Origin: UBA6019 sp035535055
GTDB lineage: Bacteria > Chloroflexota > Dormibacteria > Dormibacterales > Dormibacteraceae
Reading direction: 5' to 3'
Assembly: GCA_035535055.1 (NCBI GenBank)
Contig: DATLQT010000005.1
Coordinates: forward strand, 1-8,501
Length of the DNA: 8,501 bases
This document shows, one piece after another, positions 1-6,495 of the stretch. The notes under the pieces are model-generated. The model worked only from the letters and a program-made list of their open reading frames with translations. It was not told the origin of the DNA and did no database searches. The translations under genes were made by a program, and so were the position numbers. Position 1 is the stretch's first letter. Each line of letters begins with the position of its first letter.

Positions 1-1
1 G

Positions 2-40
2 AGCCCCACCGGATCGTTGGCCCGGGACCTTTGGTCATGA
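2..40 (+). CDS. 3' end of an upstream gene, probably paaA (partial)
   Basis: The window opens inside a reading frame that ends in TGA at 38-40 and gives a short tail ending in LARDLWS. The TGA shares ATGA with the ATG at 37-39 of the PaaB-like gene, the same overlap style seen at the next junction of this operon. The usual order in phenylacetate clusters is paaA-paaB-paaC, so the catalytic di-iron subunit PaaA is the natural candidate. Thirteen codons are too few to recognise the family, so the identity rests on position alone. Confidence 0.4.
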   Translation, partial: SPTGSLARDLWS

Positions 41-255
41 CCATGACGCGCATCCACAAGTCGGTGCGTGAGTACGACGTCTTCGCTCGCAAGGCCAGGG
101 TCGAGCCGCTCCGCCATGTCGGCAGGGTCGTCGCGCCCGACGACGGCCTCGCCCAGGCTTACGCCCGGGCGACCTACGACGAGGAGCGCTGGGTCGAGAT
201 GGTGATCGTCCCCCGCAGCGCCGTCATCACCGTCACCGCTCCGGGCGAAGAATGA
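37..255 (+). CDS. paaB: Phenylacetyl-CoA epoxidase subunit PaaB-like
   Basis: Small structural subunit of the ring-1,2-phenylacetyl-CoA epoxidase, the multicomponent di-iron oxygenase of aerobic phenylacetate breakdown. The protein is about 72 residues and carries the recognisable PaaB core: YDVFARK, then EPLRHVG, a short acidic APDD turn, and YDEERWVEM followed by VPR. E. coli PaaB is longer (about 95 residues), so this is a compact form. ATG 37 is preferred because it forms an ATGA overlap with the preceding frame; ATG 43 and TTG 31 are also in frame and no strong ribosome binding site separates them. The gene ends by an ATGA overlap with paaC, which implies translational coupling and equal subunit supply. 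Confidence 0.85.
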   Translation: MTMTRIHKSVREYDVFARKARVEPLRHVGRVVAPDDGLAQAYARATYDEERWVEMVIVPRSAVITVTAPGEE

Positions 256-941
256 CCGCGACCCCGGTCAGTGACGTCGTCCTCTCGCTGGCGGACTGCA
301 AGCAGCTGCTCGGGCTGCGCTACGCGGAGTGGTGCAGCGCGACCCCGACCCTGGAGGCGGACATCGCCGCCGCCGCGATGGGGCTCGACGACCTCGGTCA
401 CAGCCGGGTGCTCGCGGGGTGCCTCACCGAGCTCGGCCCGGACCCCCGCGGGCCGGAACGCGAGACCGACCCGGGCGCCTATCGCAACGTCGCCTTCCTC
501 GACGAGACCTGGACCGACTGGAGCCAGTTCGTCGCCGCCAACGCGATCTTGGACACCGCCTTCACGGTGATGATCGAGTCCCTCGTCGAGGGGGACGTCG
601 AGGTGCTTCGGACCAGGCTCCGCAAGATGCTCGGAGAGGAGCGCTACCACTTCCTTCACGGCCGCAGCTGGCTCCAAGAGCTGGGCCCGACTCCCGCGGT
701 CAATCGCGCCTGGCAGGAGGCGGCCGAGTGGTTCGGCCCCGACGGCGCCGAGCTGCGCCGGCGGCTGGCGGAGCGCCTCGAGCAGCCGGAGCCGAACCTG
801 GAGGTCGACTGGACCGCGTGGGACCCGGTCCGCCGCCGGACCCGACCAGGGGCGATCGACCGGAGAACCTTCGACATGCTCCGCGGCCTCGAGGAGAAGC
901 GCTACGGGATCGTCAAGGAACAAACCCCGGCCCGAGGCTGA
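252..941 (+). CDS. paaC: Phenylacetyl-CoA epoxidase subunit PaaC-like
   Basis: Ferritin-like helical subunit that pairs with PaaA in the phenylacetyl-CoA epoxidase complex; in E. coli it is a non-catalytic scaffold. The 229-residue product is near the family length. Diagnostic stretches are LSLADCKQLLGLRYAEW (residues 11-27), AAMGLDDLGHSRVL (41-54) and LGEERYHFLHGRSWLQELG (127-145), the last matching the family's E-x-RYH-x-x-x segment before a W-L-x-x-L turn. It keeps a D47-x-x-H50 and an E130-x-x-H133 pair. Translation starts in the ATGA shared with paaB. The C-terminus (KEQTPARG) abuts a PaaD-type zinc ribbon in the +1 frame, so the annotated stop may come from a frameshift. An antisense frame of similar length is a high-GC shadow. 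Confidence 0.88.
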   Translation: MTATPVSDVVLSLADCKQLLGLRYAEWCSATPTLEADIAAAAMGLDDLGHSRVLAGCLTELGPDPRGPERETDPGAYRNVAFLDETWTDWSQFVAANAILDTAFTVMIESLVEGDVEVLRTRLRKMLGEERYHFLHGRSWLQELGPTPAVNRAWQEAAEWFGPDGAELRRRLAERLEQPEPNLEVDWTAWDPVRRRTRPGAIDRRTFDMLRGLEEKRYGIVKEQTPARG

Positions 942-1152
942 GCACCCGCGATCGGCGCCCCGCTGCCCCTTCTGCGGGAGCCGCAGCAACGAGGTGATCT
1001 CCCTCTTCGGCACCCAGGCGATGACGCTCCAGTACCGCTGCTTGGAGTGCGGTTCGCTCTACGAGGCGATCAAGTACGACGCCGGTTCTTCCGGCGCCGC
1101 CCCTTCGGAGGTTCGGGTGGCTCCTCCTCAGCGCCGGCCTGGCGGCGCCTGA
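928..1152 (+). pseudogene. PaaD-type zinc-ribbon coding segment without a start codon
   Basis: The frame reads CPFCGS (Cys codons at 964 and 973), then EVISLFGTQAMTLQYRC and LECGSLYEAIKYD (Cys codons at 1039 and 1048). This is the C-terminal four-cysteine zinc ribbon of PaaD, whose family helps mature the epoxidase. The usual N-terminal DUF59/MIP18-like domain is absent. The frame is open from 574 to the TGA at 1150-1152, but no ATG, GTG or TTG occurs in it before the first CxxC; the first are GTG 994 and ATG 1021, inside the ribbon. Dropping one C near 925-928 would run paaC into it as KEQTRPEAEHPRSAPRCPFC. It could be a sequencing indel, a real frameshift fusion or a decaying gene. The last 24 codons run past the family's normal KYD ending, into the tail of the convergent gene. 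Confidence 0.65.
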
Positions 1153-1855
1153 CCACCGCCAGCGGGATGCCGGCGAGGACCACGATCAGGATCGCCAGCG
1201 CCACCAGGATCGGAAGCAGCTGACCGCCACCCACCTTGGCCCCGCTGGTCGAGTTTGTGCTGCTGGCGGGATAGCCAGCCATGAAGTAGCCGGTGGTGCT
1301 GACCTGGCTGCTGATGTCGGAGCAGCCGGTGCTGGTGCTGGCCGAGGACGGGAGGGCCTGCCAGGCGCCGCCCGGCTGGGCGACGTAGATGCTGGAGGGC
1401 GCCGGCAGCACCGTCGAATAGAGGAGGCGAAGGTTGGACGTCTTTGTCATCGGGGTCGAGGAGCTGACCAGGTAGACGTTGGTGACGACCGCGATGCCGG
1501 GGGCGGCCGGATAATCGGCCACCGGCTTGATGTCGATGATCTCGTCGGACCCACCCGCCGGCAGCTGGAAGGCGTCGGGGATGAAGCTCAGCTGCGCCTG
1601 CGGGTTGTCGTCGGCGGTAGCCACGTACCCCGGGCTGACGATCGGCTTGCCGCTGCTGTCGTGGGTGATCTTGATGGCGCTGTGCCCCGCACCCGGCGGC
1701 GTCCCCGCCCTGACCTGGGGCGGCGGCTTGAGGAACTTGTAGTCGACCGGCGGGCAAAAGCCCTCGAAGAATCCTGGCGGGGTTTGGAAGGCGACCACCG
1801 GGTAGGCGGCCGCGACCAGCGCCAGCACCAGGAAGACGAGGCGAGCCCGGGTCAC
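1070..1855 (-). CDS. Bitopic membrane protein with Ser/Thr-rich extracellular domain and basic tail
   Basis: I recognise no named family. From GTG 1855 the product is 261 residues. Residues 5-23 form a signal or N-terminal membrane helix (LVFLVLALVAAAYPVVAF). A beta-rich outer domain follows. It contains FIPDAFQLPAGG, a segment leading to YST, then SSIYVAQPGGAWQALPS and TTGYFMAGYP, a pattern resembling bacterial ZU5-like or adhesin-type beta sandwiches (inference). Only two cysteines occur, C34 and C178, both predicted outside, so a disulfide is plausible. A Gly-rich linker precedes a second membrane helix at 213-235, then RRR and an acidic/proline plus KGRRRKNRRR cytoplasmic tail. GTG 1855 is chosen because it forms a GTGA overlap with the CPBP protease and places the hydrophobic helix at the N-terminus; a longer in-frame start would add 61 low-complexity Pro/Arg residues. 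The tail overlaps the zinc-ribbon frame by 83 bases. Confidence 0.72.
   Translation of the reverse strand: MTRARLVFLVLALVAAAYPVVAFQTPPGFFEGFCPPVDYKFLKPPPQVRAGTPPGAGHSAIKITHDSSGKPIVSPGYVATADDNPQAQLSFIPDAFQLPAGGSDEIIDIKPVADYPAAPGIAVVTNVYLVSSSTPMTKTSNLRLLYSTVLPAPSSIYVAQPGGAWQALPSSASTSTGCSDISSQVSTTGYFMAGYPASSTNSTSGAKVGGGQLLPILVALAILIVVLAGIPLAVVRRRQAGAEEEPPEPPKGRRRKNRRRT
1080..1096. terminator. GC hairpin at the convergent gene ends (possible bidirectional terminator)
   Basis: A perfect 6-bp stem (CGCCGG / CCGGCG) with a TTCTT loop lies directly after the codon where PaaD-type ribbons normally end and inside the last codons of the opposite-strand membrane protein gene. It sits where both transcripts should stop. 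Neither strand has a T-run after it, so an intrinsic terminator is uncertain and the hairpin may only reflect the Arg-rich tail's GC codons. Confidence 0.3.
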
Positions 1856-2382
1856 AGGGCGAGGTCGGCGAGGGCGTGGCCGATGATGGGCCCGACGAGG
1901 TCGCGGGCGGCCCAGCGCCAGGCGCCGAGGACCAGGCCCGCCGCGAGCACGGCGAGGAGGAAGAGCGGCGGGTGCGAGAGCAGGTGGGCAGCGGCGAAGG
2001 TCAGCGCCGAGCCGAGGACCGCCGCCAGCGGGCCCCATGCGGCTTCGAGCGCGGCGTAGAGGGCTCCGCGGAAGGCGAGCTCCTCGCCGACCGCGATCAG
2101 GATGGCCGAGATCGCCATCGGGGCGGGCAGCACAGGTGCTCCCTGCCAGCGGACCGCCGCCGGCAGGAGCAGGACGGCGGCCAGCGCCAACCCGGCCAGC
2201 AGCTTCAGCCCCAGGTTACGGCGGCTCAACCCGAGCGCCTCGGGGCGCCAGCCGAGTGCGCAGAGCCCGAGCGCTAGGCCGCCAAGCGCGATCGCCGGGA
2301 TGGGCCCATTCGCCTTCTCGGCGAGGGCGCGCACCCACTCCACCGCGACCACCGCGAACGCTGTGACGCCGAGCCGGACCAT
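1852..2382 (-). CDS. CPBP-family intramembrane metalloprotease (Abi/CAAX type)
   Basis: Polytopic membrane protein of 176 residues with the three family motifs: E100-E101-xxx-R105 in GEELAFRG, F129-xxx-H133 in FAAAHL, and H169-xxx-D173 in HALAD. The last is usually HxxxN/D/B-like, so the catalytic set appears intact. Members include Rce1-type prenyl proteases, bacteriocin-immunity proteins and the sorting proteases that cut C-terminal anchor signals. At least four hydrophobic helices are visible (about 29-42, 60-75, 87-99, 138-155). The protein is short for the family but includes all motifs. It overlaps the downstream membrane protein gene by 4 nt, which suggests a paired function. No Shine-Dalgarno sequence precedes ATG 2382; a TAGCAT box 7 nt upstream suggests a leaderless transcript. 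Confidence 0.85.
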   Translation of the reverse strand: MVRLGVTAFAVVAVEWVRALAEKANGPIPAIALGGLALGLCALGWRPEALGLSRRNLGLKLLAGLALAAVLLLPAAVRWQGAPVLPAPMAISAILIAVGEELAFRGALYAALEAAWGPLAAVLGSALTFAAAHLLSHPPLFLLAVLAAGLVLGAWRWAARDLVGPIIGHALADLAL

Positions 2383-2389
2383 TGACAGA

Positions 2390-2395
2390 ATGCTA
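2390..2395 (-). promoter_or_regulatory. Candidate -10 element (TAGCAT) for a leaderless mRNA
   Basis: On the minus strand TAGCAT fits the TANNNT -10 consensus and ends 7 nt before ATG 2382. That spacing would place the transcription start at or next to the start codon. This fits the lack of a ribosome binding site before the protease gene. No good -35 hexamer is visible 17 nt further upstream, as is common for leaderless promoters in high-GC phyla. Confidence 0.35.
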
Positions 2396-2463
2396 GGTGG
2401 CTGGGCGAAATGACTCCGCCCGCTCCCTCCCCCGCGCGGGCCAGGAGCCCGGCGCCTCTCTGT

Positions 2464-2484
2464 GCCGCCGCGTCCGGCGGCGAC
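2464..2484 (-). terminator. Hairpin after the HD-GYP gene
   Basis: Read on the minus strand, an 8-bp stem (arms GTCGCCGC and GCGGCGGC, one G-U pair) closes a 5-nt loop beginning 10 nt after the TAG of the HD-GYP gene. It is the strongest hairpin in the 111-nt gap before the protease gene and could end or attenuate the kinase-regulator transcript. No U-tract follows, so it is a weak or Rho-assisted candidate only. Confidence 0.35.
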
Positions 2485-2493
2485 ACGCCCCGA

Positions 2494-3486
2494 CTACGAG
2501 CGGGTGACCGTCTCCGCCTCGGGGAGGGGCTCGGTCACCAGGGCCTGGAAGATCGGGACCAGCTCGGGATCCCACTGGGTCCCGGCGCCCGCCGTGAGCG
2601 TGTCCAGGGCCGCCCGGGCGCTGGCTCCCTTGCGGTACGGACGATCGCTGGTCAGGGCGTCGAAGGCGTCGCAGATGGCGACGATCCGGGCCGGCAGCGG
2701 AATCTCCTCCGCGGCCAGCCCGTCGGGATAGCCGGTGCCGTCGAAGCGCTCGTGGTGGTGGCGGATTATCGGCAGGAGGTTGTGCGCCGAGCGCAGGGGA
2801 CGGGCGATCTCCTCGCCGGTGAGGACATGGAGCTTCATCACCTCGAACTCCTCCGGCGTCAGTGGTCCCGGTTTAAGCAGGATGTTGTCGGGGACGCCGA
2901 TCTTCCCGATATCGTGGATCACACCGCCCCAGAGGAGGTCGTCGAGCGTCTCCTCGGGCAGGCCGACCGCGCCACCGAGGCGGCGGGCGTGGATGCCGAC
3001 CTGCTCGGTGTGGGCCTCCGTCGAGCTATCCTTCGCCTCGACCGCGCGGGCGAGGGCGAAAATCGTTCTCTGTGCGCCGTCGAGGCGGTCGTAGAGCTGC
3101 TTGACCCGGAGCAAGGACCGCACCCGCGCAACCAGCTCCACCCGCTCGATGGGCTTGACGATGAAGTCGTCAGCGCCGACCTCGAGGCCTCGGACGCGAT
3201 CGGCGACCTGGCCCAGCGCGGTGACCATGACCACCGGCAGGAGCCTGCCCTCGGGAGACTCCTTGATCCGCTGACAGACCTCGTAGCCGTCCATCCCCGG
3301 CATCATCACGTCGAGCAGGAGGAGGTCGGGTTGCTCACTCCTAAACAGCTCCAGGGCTTCCACCCCGTCGGTCGCGGTGATGACGCGGCAGTCGACGTCG
3401 ACCAGGCAGCCCTCGATCAGCTCCAGGTTGAGGGGATGGTCGTCGACGACCAGCACCACGGGAAGGGCGCGGACCGACTCAGTCAC
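2494..3486 (-). CDS. Response regulator with HD-GYP output domain (c-di-GMP phosphodiesterase)
   Basis: Two-domain cytoplasmic protein of 330 residues with RpfG-like architecture. The receiver domain covers residues about 9-128, with acidic pair D15/D16, phospho-acceptor D59 in LLLLDVMMPGMDGYE, T89 and K111 in FIVKP. The HD-GYP domain covers about 140-320: HDIGKIGVPD (191-200), H220, HHHERFDGTGYPDG (243-256) and ICDAFDALTSDRPYR (271-285). All metal ligands and the GYP signature are present, so hydrolysis of cyclic-di-GMP under phosphorylation control is expected. The start is GTG 3486, which overlaps the end of the hybrid kinase gene by 8 nt, strong evidence for a cognate pair. No diguanylate cyclase lies in the window. 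Confidence 0.93.
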   Translation of the reverse strand: MTESVRALPVVLVVDDHPLNLELIEGCLVDVDCRVITATDGVEALELFRSEQPDLLLLDVMMPGMDGYEVCQRIKESPEGRLLPVVMVTALGQVADRVRGLEVGADDFIVKPIERVELVARVRSLLRVKQLYDRLDGAQRTIFALARAVEAKDSSTEAHTEQVGIHARRLGGAVGLPEETLDDLLWGGVIHDIGKIGVPDNILLKPGPLTPEEFEVMKLHVLTGEEIARPLRSAHNLLPIIRHHHERFDGTGYPDGLAAEEIPLPARIVAICDAFDALTSDRPYRKGASARAALDTLTAGAGTQWDPELVPIFQALVTEPLPEAETVTRS

Positions 3487-6388
3487 GGATCAGTACCCCG
3501 GGGTGGAGCGCCACGGCCGCTGAAAGTATGGGCAAAGAATGAGTCCGCGGGTGATCCCGGAGCGCCTCTCTCAGCCATTCCTGGTCGGCCTCGCGGACAA
3601 GGTCGCCGACGATGATGCCGGCGAGGCGGCGCCGCCTCGCGATGATCGCAGCCTCGCGGACCGTGCCGGTGGCGATCACCCGATAGGGCCCCATCTCCAG
3701 GTGGGTCAGCAGCCCGGGGTCCTCACCCTCGCTATGGATGACGAGCAGGAGAGGGCGGGCGTCAGCAACCTCGCCCGGGCGGATCCGCGGGATGCTGATG
3801 GTGAAGGTGCTGCCGGAGCCGGGACTGCTTTCGAGCCGGATGCTGCCGCGCATCAGCTGCAGCAGCCGGCGACTGAGAGCGAGGCCAAGGCCGGTGCCCT
3901 CGCTCTCAGAAGATGGCCCTTCGACCTGGGTGAACTCCTCGAAGATCCGCTGCTGCTCGGATTCGGGGATGCCGATGCCGGTGTCGGAGACGGCGACCTC
4001 GGCGGCTCGTCCGGAGCGGGTGGCCGTGATCCGAATCAGGCCGCCGGGCCCCGTGAACTTGATCGCGTTGGAGAGCAGGTTGAGCATCACCTGAAGGAAG
4101 CGACGGCGGTCGGCCCGGATCCAGATCGCGGGCGCCGGGTCCACGATCAGGTCCAAGGGCTTGAGGTCCGCGATCGGCCGCAGCTGGCTGGTGGCCTCCT
4201 CAAGCAGCGGTTGGAGCTCGATCGGCTCCAGGTCGACCTCCATCTGCCCCGCCTCGACCTTGCTGAGATCGAGGACGTCGTTTATCAGCGCCAGCAGGTG
4301 GCGGCCGCTCGACTCGATGTGGCCGACGTAGCGCCGCTGGCGCTCGTTGAGCTCGCCGGTTCCGCTGCCGGCCAGCAGCTGTGAGAACCCGAGGATCGAA
4401 TTGAGAGGCGTGCGCAGCTCGTGGCTCATCGCGGCCACAAAGCGTGACTTGGCCTCGCTCTCCTGGCGCATGATCTCCGCCTCCAGGCGCTCGGAGAGGT
4501 CGCGGATCGAGGCGGAGAACATGGCCTTGCCGTCTTGCTGGAAGAACGCCAGCGAGATCTCTGCGGGAAACTGGCTGCCGTCGGCGCGCTGAGCTGTCGT
4601 CTCCAGCCGGCGGCTCTGGGGTCGCTCACGGGCGCCCTCGAGTTGCGCGAGGTGGCGACGGTGATACTCGCGAAGCTCGGGCGGGACAATGACCTCCCAG
4701 ATCTCCCTGCCGACGACCTGGTCACGGCGGTGGCCGAAGGTGCGCTCGGCGGCGGGGTTGAACTCCACGACCAGGCCCTCTTCGTCGGCCGCGATCATGC
4801 AATCGAGGGCCGATTCGACGATCGCGCTCTTTCGGGTTTCGCTCTCGCGCAAGTCCTCGTGGAGCCGGGCCGCCTCGAGCGACGGTGCGACCTCGGCCGC
4901 CAGGAGGCTCAAGAGCTGTACGTCGTCAGCTCCGAACTGGTGGGGAACACCGTAATTGACGGCCACGGTGCCGACCCGGCGCTGGCGGACCTGGAGGGGT
5001 ACCACGAGCGCGCTCGCAACGCGCCGCACCTCGCTCTCCACGCGGCCCTCCCAGCTCGGGTAGTCGGGGATGACGACCGGCTCGCCGGTGGTGAAGGCGA
5101 GGCCCTGGGCGCCGGCCGATGCGACCGGGATGACCCTGTCAGGGTCGAAGTCGATCTCGCTGTCGGCGAGGATCCGGAGGCCGCCGAGCTCCTCGTCGTA
5201 CCAGCAGATCGATCCGCCCGCCGAGCCCAAAAGGTCCCGCGCTCTGCGGGAGGCGATCATCGCCAGCTCGGCCGGCTCGAGGACGCCGGCCGCGGCAACC
5301 GCGACGTCGTTCAGCGCCTGCAAGGTCTCCGCCCGCCGTTGGCGTTCGTCCGCCACTGTGGCCGCCGCCAGTGCCGGGCCGATCTGGGCGGCGACCATGG
5401 AGAGGATCTGGATGTCGTTCTCCGACCAGTGGCGGGACGAGCCTGCCCAGACACCGATGGCGCCGACCGCCACGTCGCCGGCCACCAGCGCGTCGGTCAT
5501 GCAGGCGGCGACACCATTGTCGACCGAGGTTGCGAGCCGGGCCGACCAGGCACCGTAGTCGTCGATCGCGAAGAGGCGGCGCTGGCTGTAAGCCAGGCCG
5601 ACCGCGCCCTCATCCGGCGCCAGCACCGGCTCGACGACCCCGTCGGAGGTAGCGTTGAGCGGCACCAGCACGCCCCGACGGTGGTCGAAGCGGAAGATCA
5701 CAGTCCCCTCCACCTCGAGCATCTCGCGGCAGCGCTCGGTCGCAACCCTGGCGAGCTCGTGAGGGTCGAGGACGCCGCCGGCGGCAACCGCCAGCGCATG
5801 CAGCGATAGGAACACGCGGGCCTGCTTCTCGCGCTCTGCGCTCAGCGAGGCCGCCTGGATCGAGGGCGCCACCTGGGCGGCCAGCAGCAGCAGGACGTCG
5901 CGCAGCTCGGGCCCAAAGTAGTGCGGAACCTCCGAACGCACCAGCAGGCAGCCCAAGAGCTCGTCCCCGACCCTGAGCGGCACCCCGATCATGCTCGCGA
6001 CACCCCCGTCGACCGCCCACTGGAAGGCATGCTCCCAGTTCGGGTAGTCGCCGACGACGACCACCTCGCCGGTGAGCTTGATCTGGCCGCTGACCTCCTT
6101 CCCCGCCTCCAGGCCTTCCGAGGGAAAGGTGGCCGGGTGGTTGTCCGACAGGACCCGGAACCCATCGGCATCGAACCAGACCAAGGTCGCGCTCCAGCCT
6201 CCCACCAGGTCCCGCGCATTGTCGGTCACCAGCCGCGCCAGCTCGACCGGGTCGAGCACCCCGCTGGCCGCCAATGCGACCTCGTGCAGGGCGCGAGACA
6301 CCCGCGCCTGGGCGGCAGCCCCGTCGGGCCGCGCGGAAGCGGAGCGCATCAGGCGCATGACCTTCGCACGTAGTGACAAATAGGGCAA
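3479..6388 (-). CDS. Cytoplasmic hybrid histidine kinase: GAF-GAF-GAF-PAS-HisKA-HATPase-degenerate REC
   Basis: Sensor kinase of 969 residues with no membrane helix. Three GAF repeats cover about 30-185, 190-350 and 353-510. Each begins with a VLDP/VLEP-x-ELA helix, and GAF1 and GAF3 share GDYPNWE / PDYPSWE. A PAS domain follows at about 518-635 (ESALDCMIAADEEGLVVEFN, then RADGSQFPAEIS). HisKA has H656 in SHELRTPLNSILGFSQLL. HATPase has MLNLLSNAIKFT (N774), DTGIGIP (802-808) and GTGLGL (831-836). The last 90 residues resemble a receiver, but β1 reads VIHSEGED without the acidic pair, only D929 could be the acceptor, and the lysine end is missing. Signal transfer to the overlapping HD-GYP regulator is inferred. 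Start is uncertain: TTG 6388 is the longest, TTG 6379 has AGGGGG 10 nt upstream, and ATG 6358 is the first ATG. Confidence 0.92.
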   Translation of the reverse strand: MPYLSLRAKVMRLMRSASARPDGAAAQARVSRALHEVALAASGVLDPVELARLVTDNARDLVGGWSATLVWFDADGFRVLSDNHPATFPSEGLEAGKEVSGQIKLTGEVVVVGDYPNWEHAFQWAVDGGVASMIGVPLRVGDELLGCLLVRSEVPHYFGPELRDVLLLLAAQVAPSIQAASLSAEREKQARVFLSLHALAVAAGGVLDPHELARVATERCREMLEVEGTVIFRFDHRRGVLVPLNATSDGVVEPVLAPDEGAVGLAYSQRRLFAIDDYGAWSARLATSVDNGVAACMTDALVAGDVAVGAIGVWAGSSRHWSENDIQILSMVAAQIGPALAAATVADERQRRAETLQALNDVAVAAAGVLEPAELAMIASRRARDLLGSAGGSICWYDEELGGLRILADSEIDFDPDRVIPVASAGAQGLAFTTGEPVVIPDYPSWEGRVESEVRRVASALVVPLQVRQRRVGTVAVNYGVPHQFGADDVQLLSLLAAEVAPSLEAARLHEDLRESETRKSAIVESALDCMIAADEEGLVVEFNPAAERTFGHRRDQVVGREIWEVIVPPELREYHRRHLAQLEGARERPQSRRLETTAQRADGSQFPAEISLAFFQQDGKAMFSASIRDLSERLEAEIMRQESEAKSRFVAAMSHELRTPLNSILGFSQLLAGSGTGELNERQRRYVGHIESSGRHLLALINDVLDLSKVEAGQMEVDLEPIELQPLLEEATSQLRPIADLKPLDLIVDPAPAIWIRADRRRFLQVMLNLLSNAIKFTGPGGLIRITATRSGRAAEVAVSDTGIGIPESEQQRIFEEFTQVEGPSSESEGTGLGLALSRRLLQLMRGSIRLESSPGSGSTFTISIPRIRPGEVADARPLLLVIHSEGEDPGLLTHLEMGPYRVIATGTVREAAIIARRRRLAGIIVGDLVREADQEWLREALRDHPRTHSLPILSAAVALHPGVLIRD
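4859..6301 (-). repeat. Three tandem GAF-coding repeats of about 487 bp
   Basis: Within the kinase gene the same segment recurs at regular spacing. The VLDP/VLEP landmark leucines are residues 45, 207 and 370, giving steps of 486 and 489 nt. The DNA copies are visibly alike near 5266-5303, 5753-5790 and 6239-6280, each with a GCTCG-x-GGxTCGAGxACxCCG pattern. This points to intragenic duplication of one GAF unit followed by divergence. Not a mobile repeat. Confidence 0.7.
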
Positions 6389-6418
6389 ACCCCCTGCGAG
6401 TTGCGGCCATTCCGGTTA

Positions 6419-6432
6419 CGTCAAGCCGTCAA
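6419..6432. repeat. Direct repeat CGTCAA-gc-CGTCAA in the divergent promoter region
   Basis: Two perfect CGTCAA hexamers with an 8-bp period lie between the divergent kinase and Cys-rich genes; on the minus strand they read TTGACG twice. They could be a direct-repeat operator or overlapping -35-like elements for the kinase transcript. No convincing -10 box lies 17 nt from either copy. The rest of the 113-nt gap shows nothing clear apart from the ribosome binding site of the Cys-rich gene. Confidence 0.3.
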
Positions 6433-6488
6433 TGTGAGGACGACGATCAACAATGGTGGTCGAGGAAGCGCTCCGCTCCCCCCAATCC

Positions 6489-6495
6489 AAGGAGA
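6489..6495 (+). promoter_or_regulatory. Ribosome binding site AAGGAGA that fixes the Cys-rich gene start
   Basis: A near-consensus Shine-Dalgarno sequence, the strongest in the window, lies 6 nt before ATG 6502. It favours that start over the longer in-frame ATG at 6373, which would overlap the kinase gene start. Most other genes here lack such a site, so this pair may be expressed at a high level. Confidence 0.8.

Noticed and set aside
174..1013. Long minus-strand open frame opposite paaB-paaC
   Set aside because: Low-complexity Gly/Arg/Pro-rich product with no domain; it mirrors the codon bias of the well-supported plus-strand paaBC genes.
2410..3615. 401-codon plus-strand open frame opposite the HD-GYP gene
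   Set aside because: The opposite strand encodes a complete receiver and HD-GYP domain; the plus-strand product has no recognisable motif and starts in the intergenic gap.
4535..5809. 424-codon plus-strand open frame opposite the kinase
   Set aside because: Antisense shadow of GAF and PAS coding sequence in high-GC DNA; its repeated segments come from the GAF duplication on the other strand.
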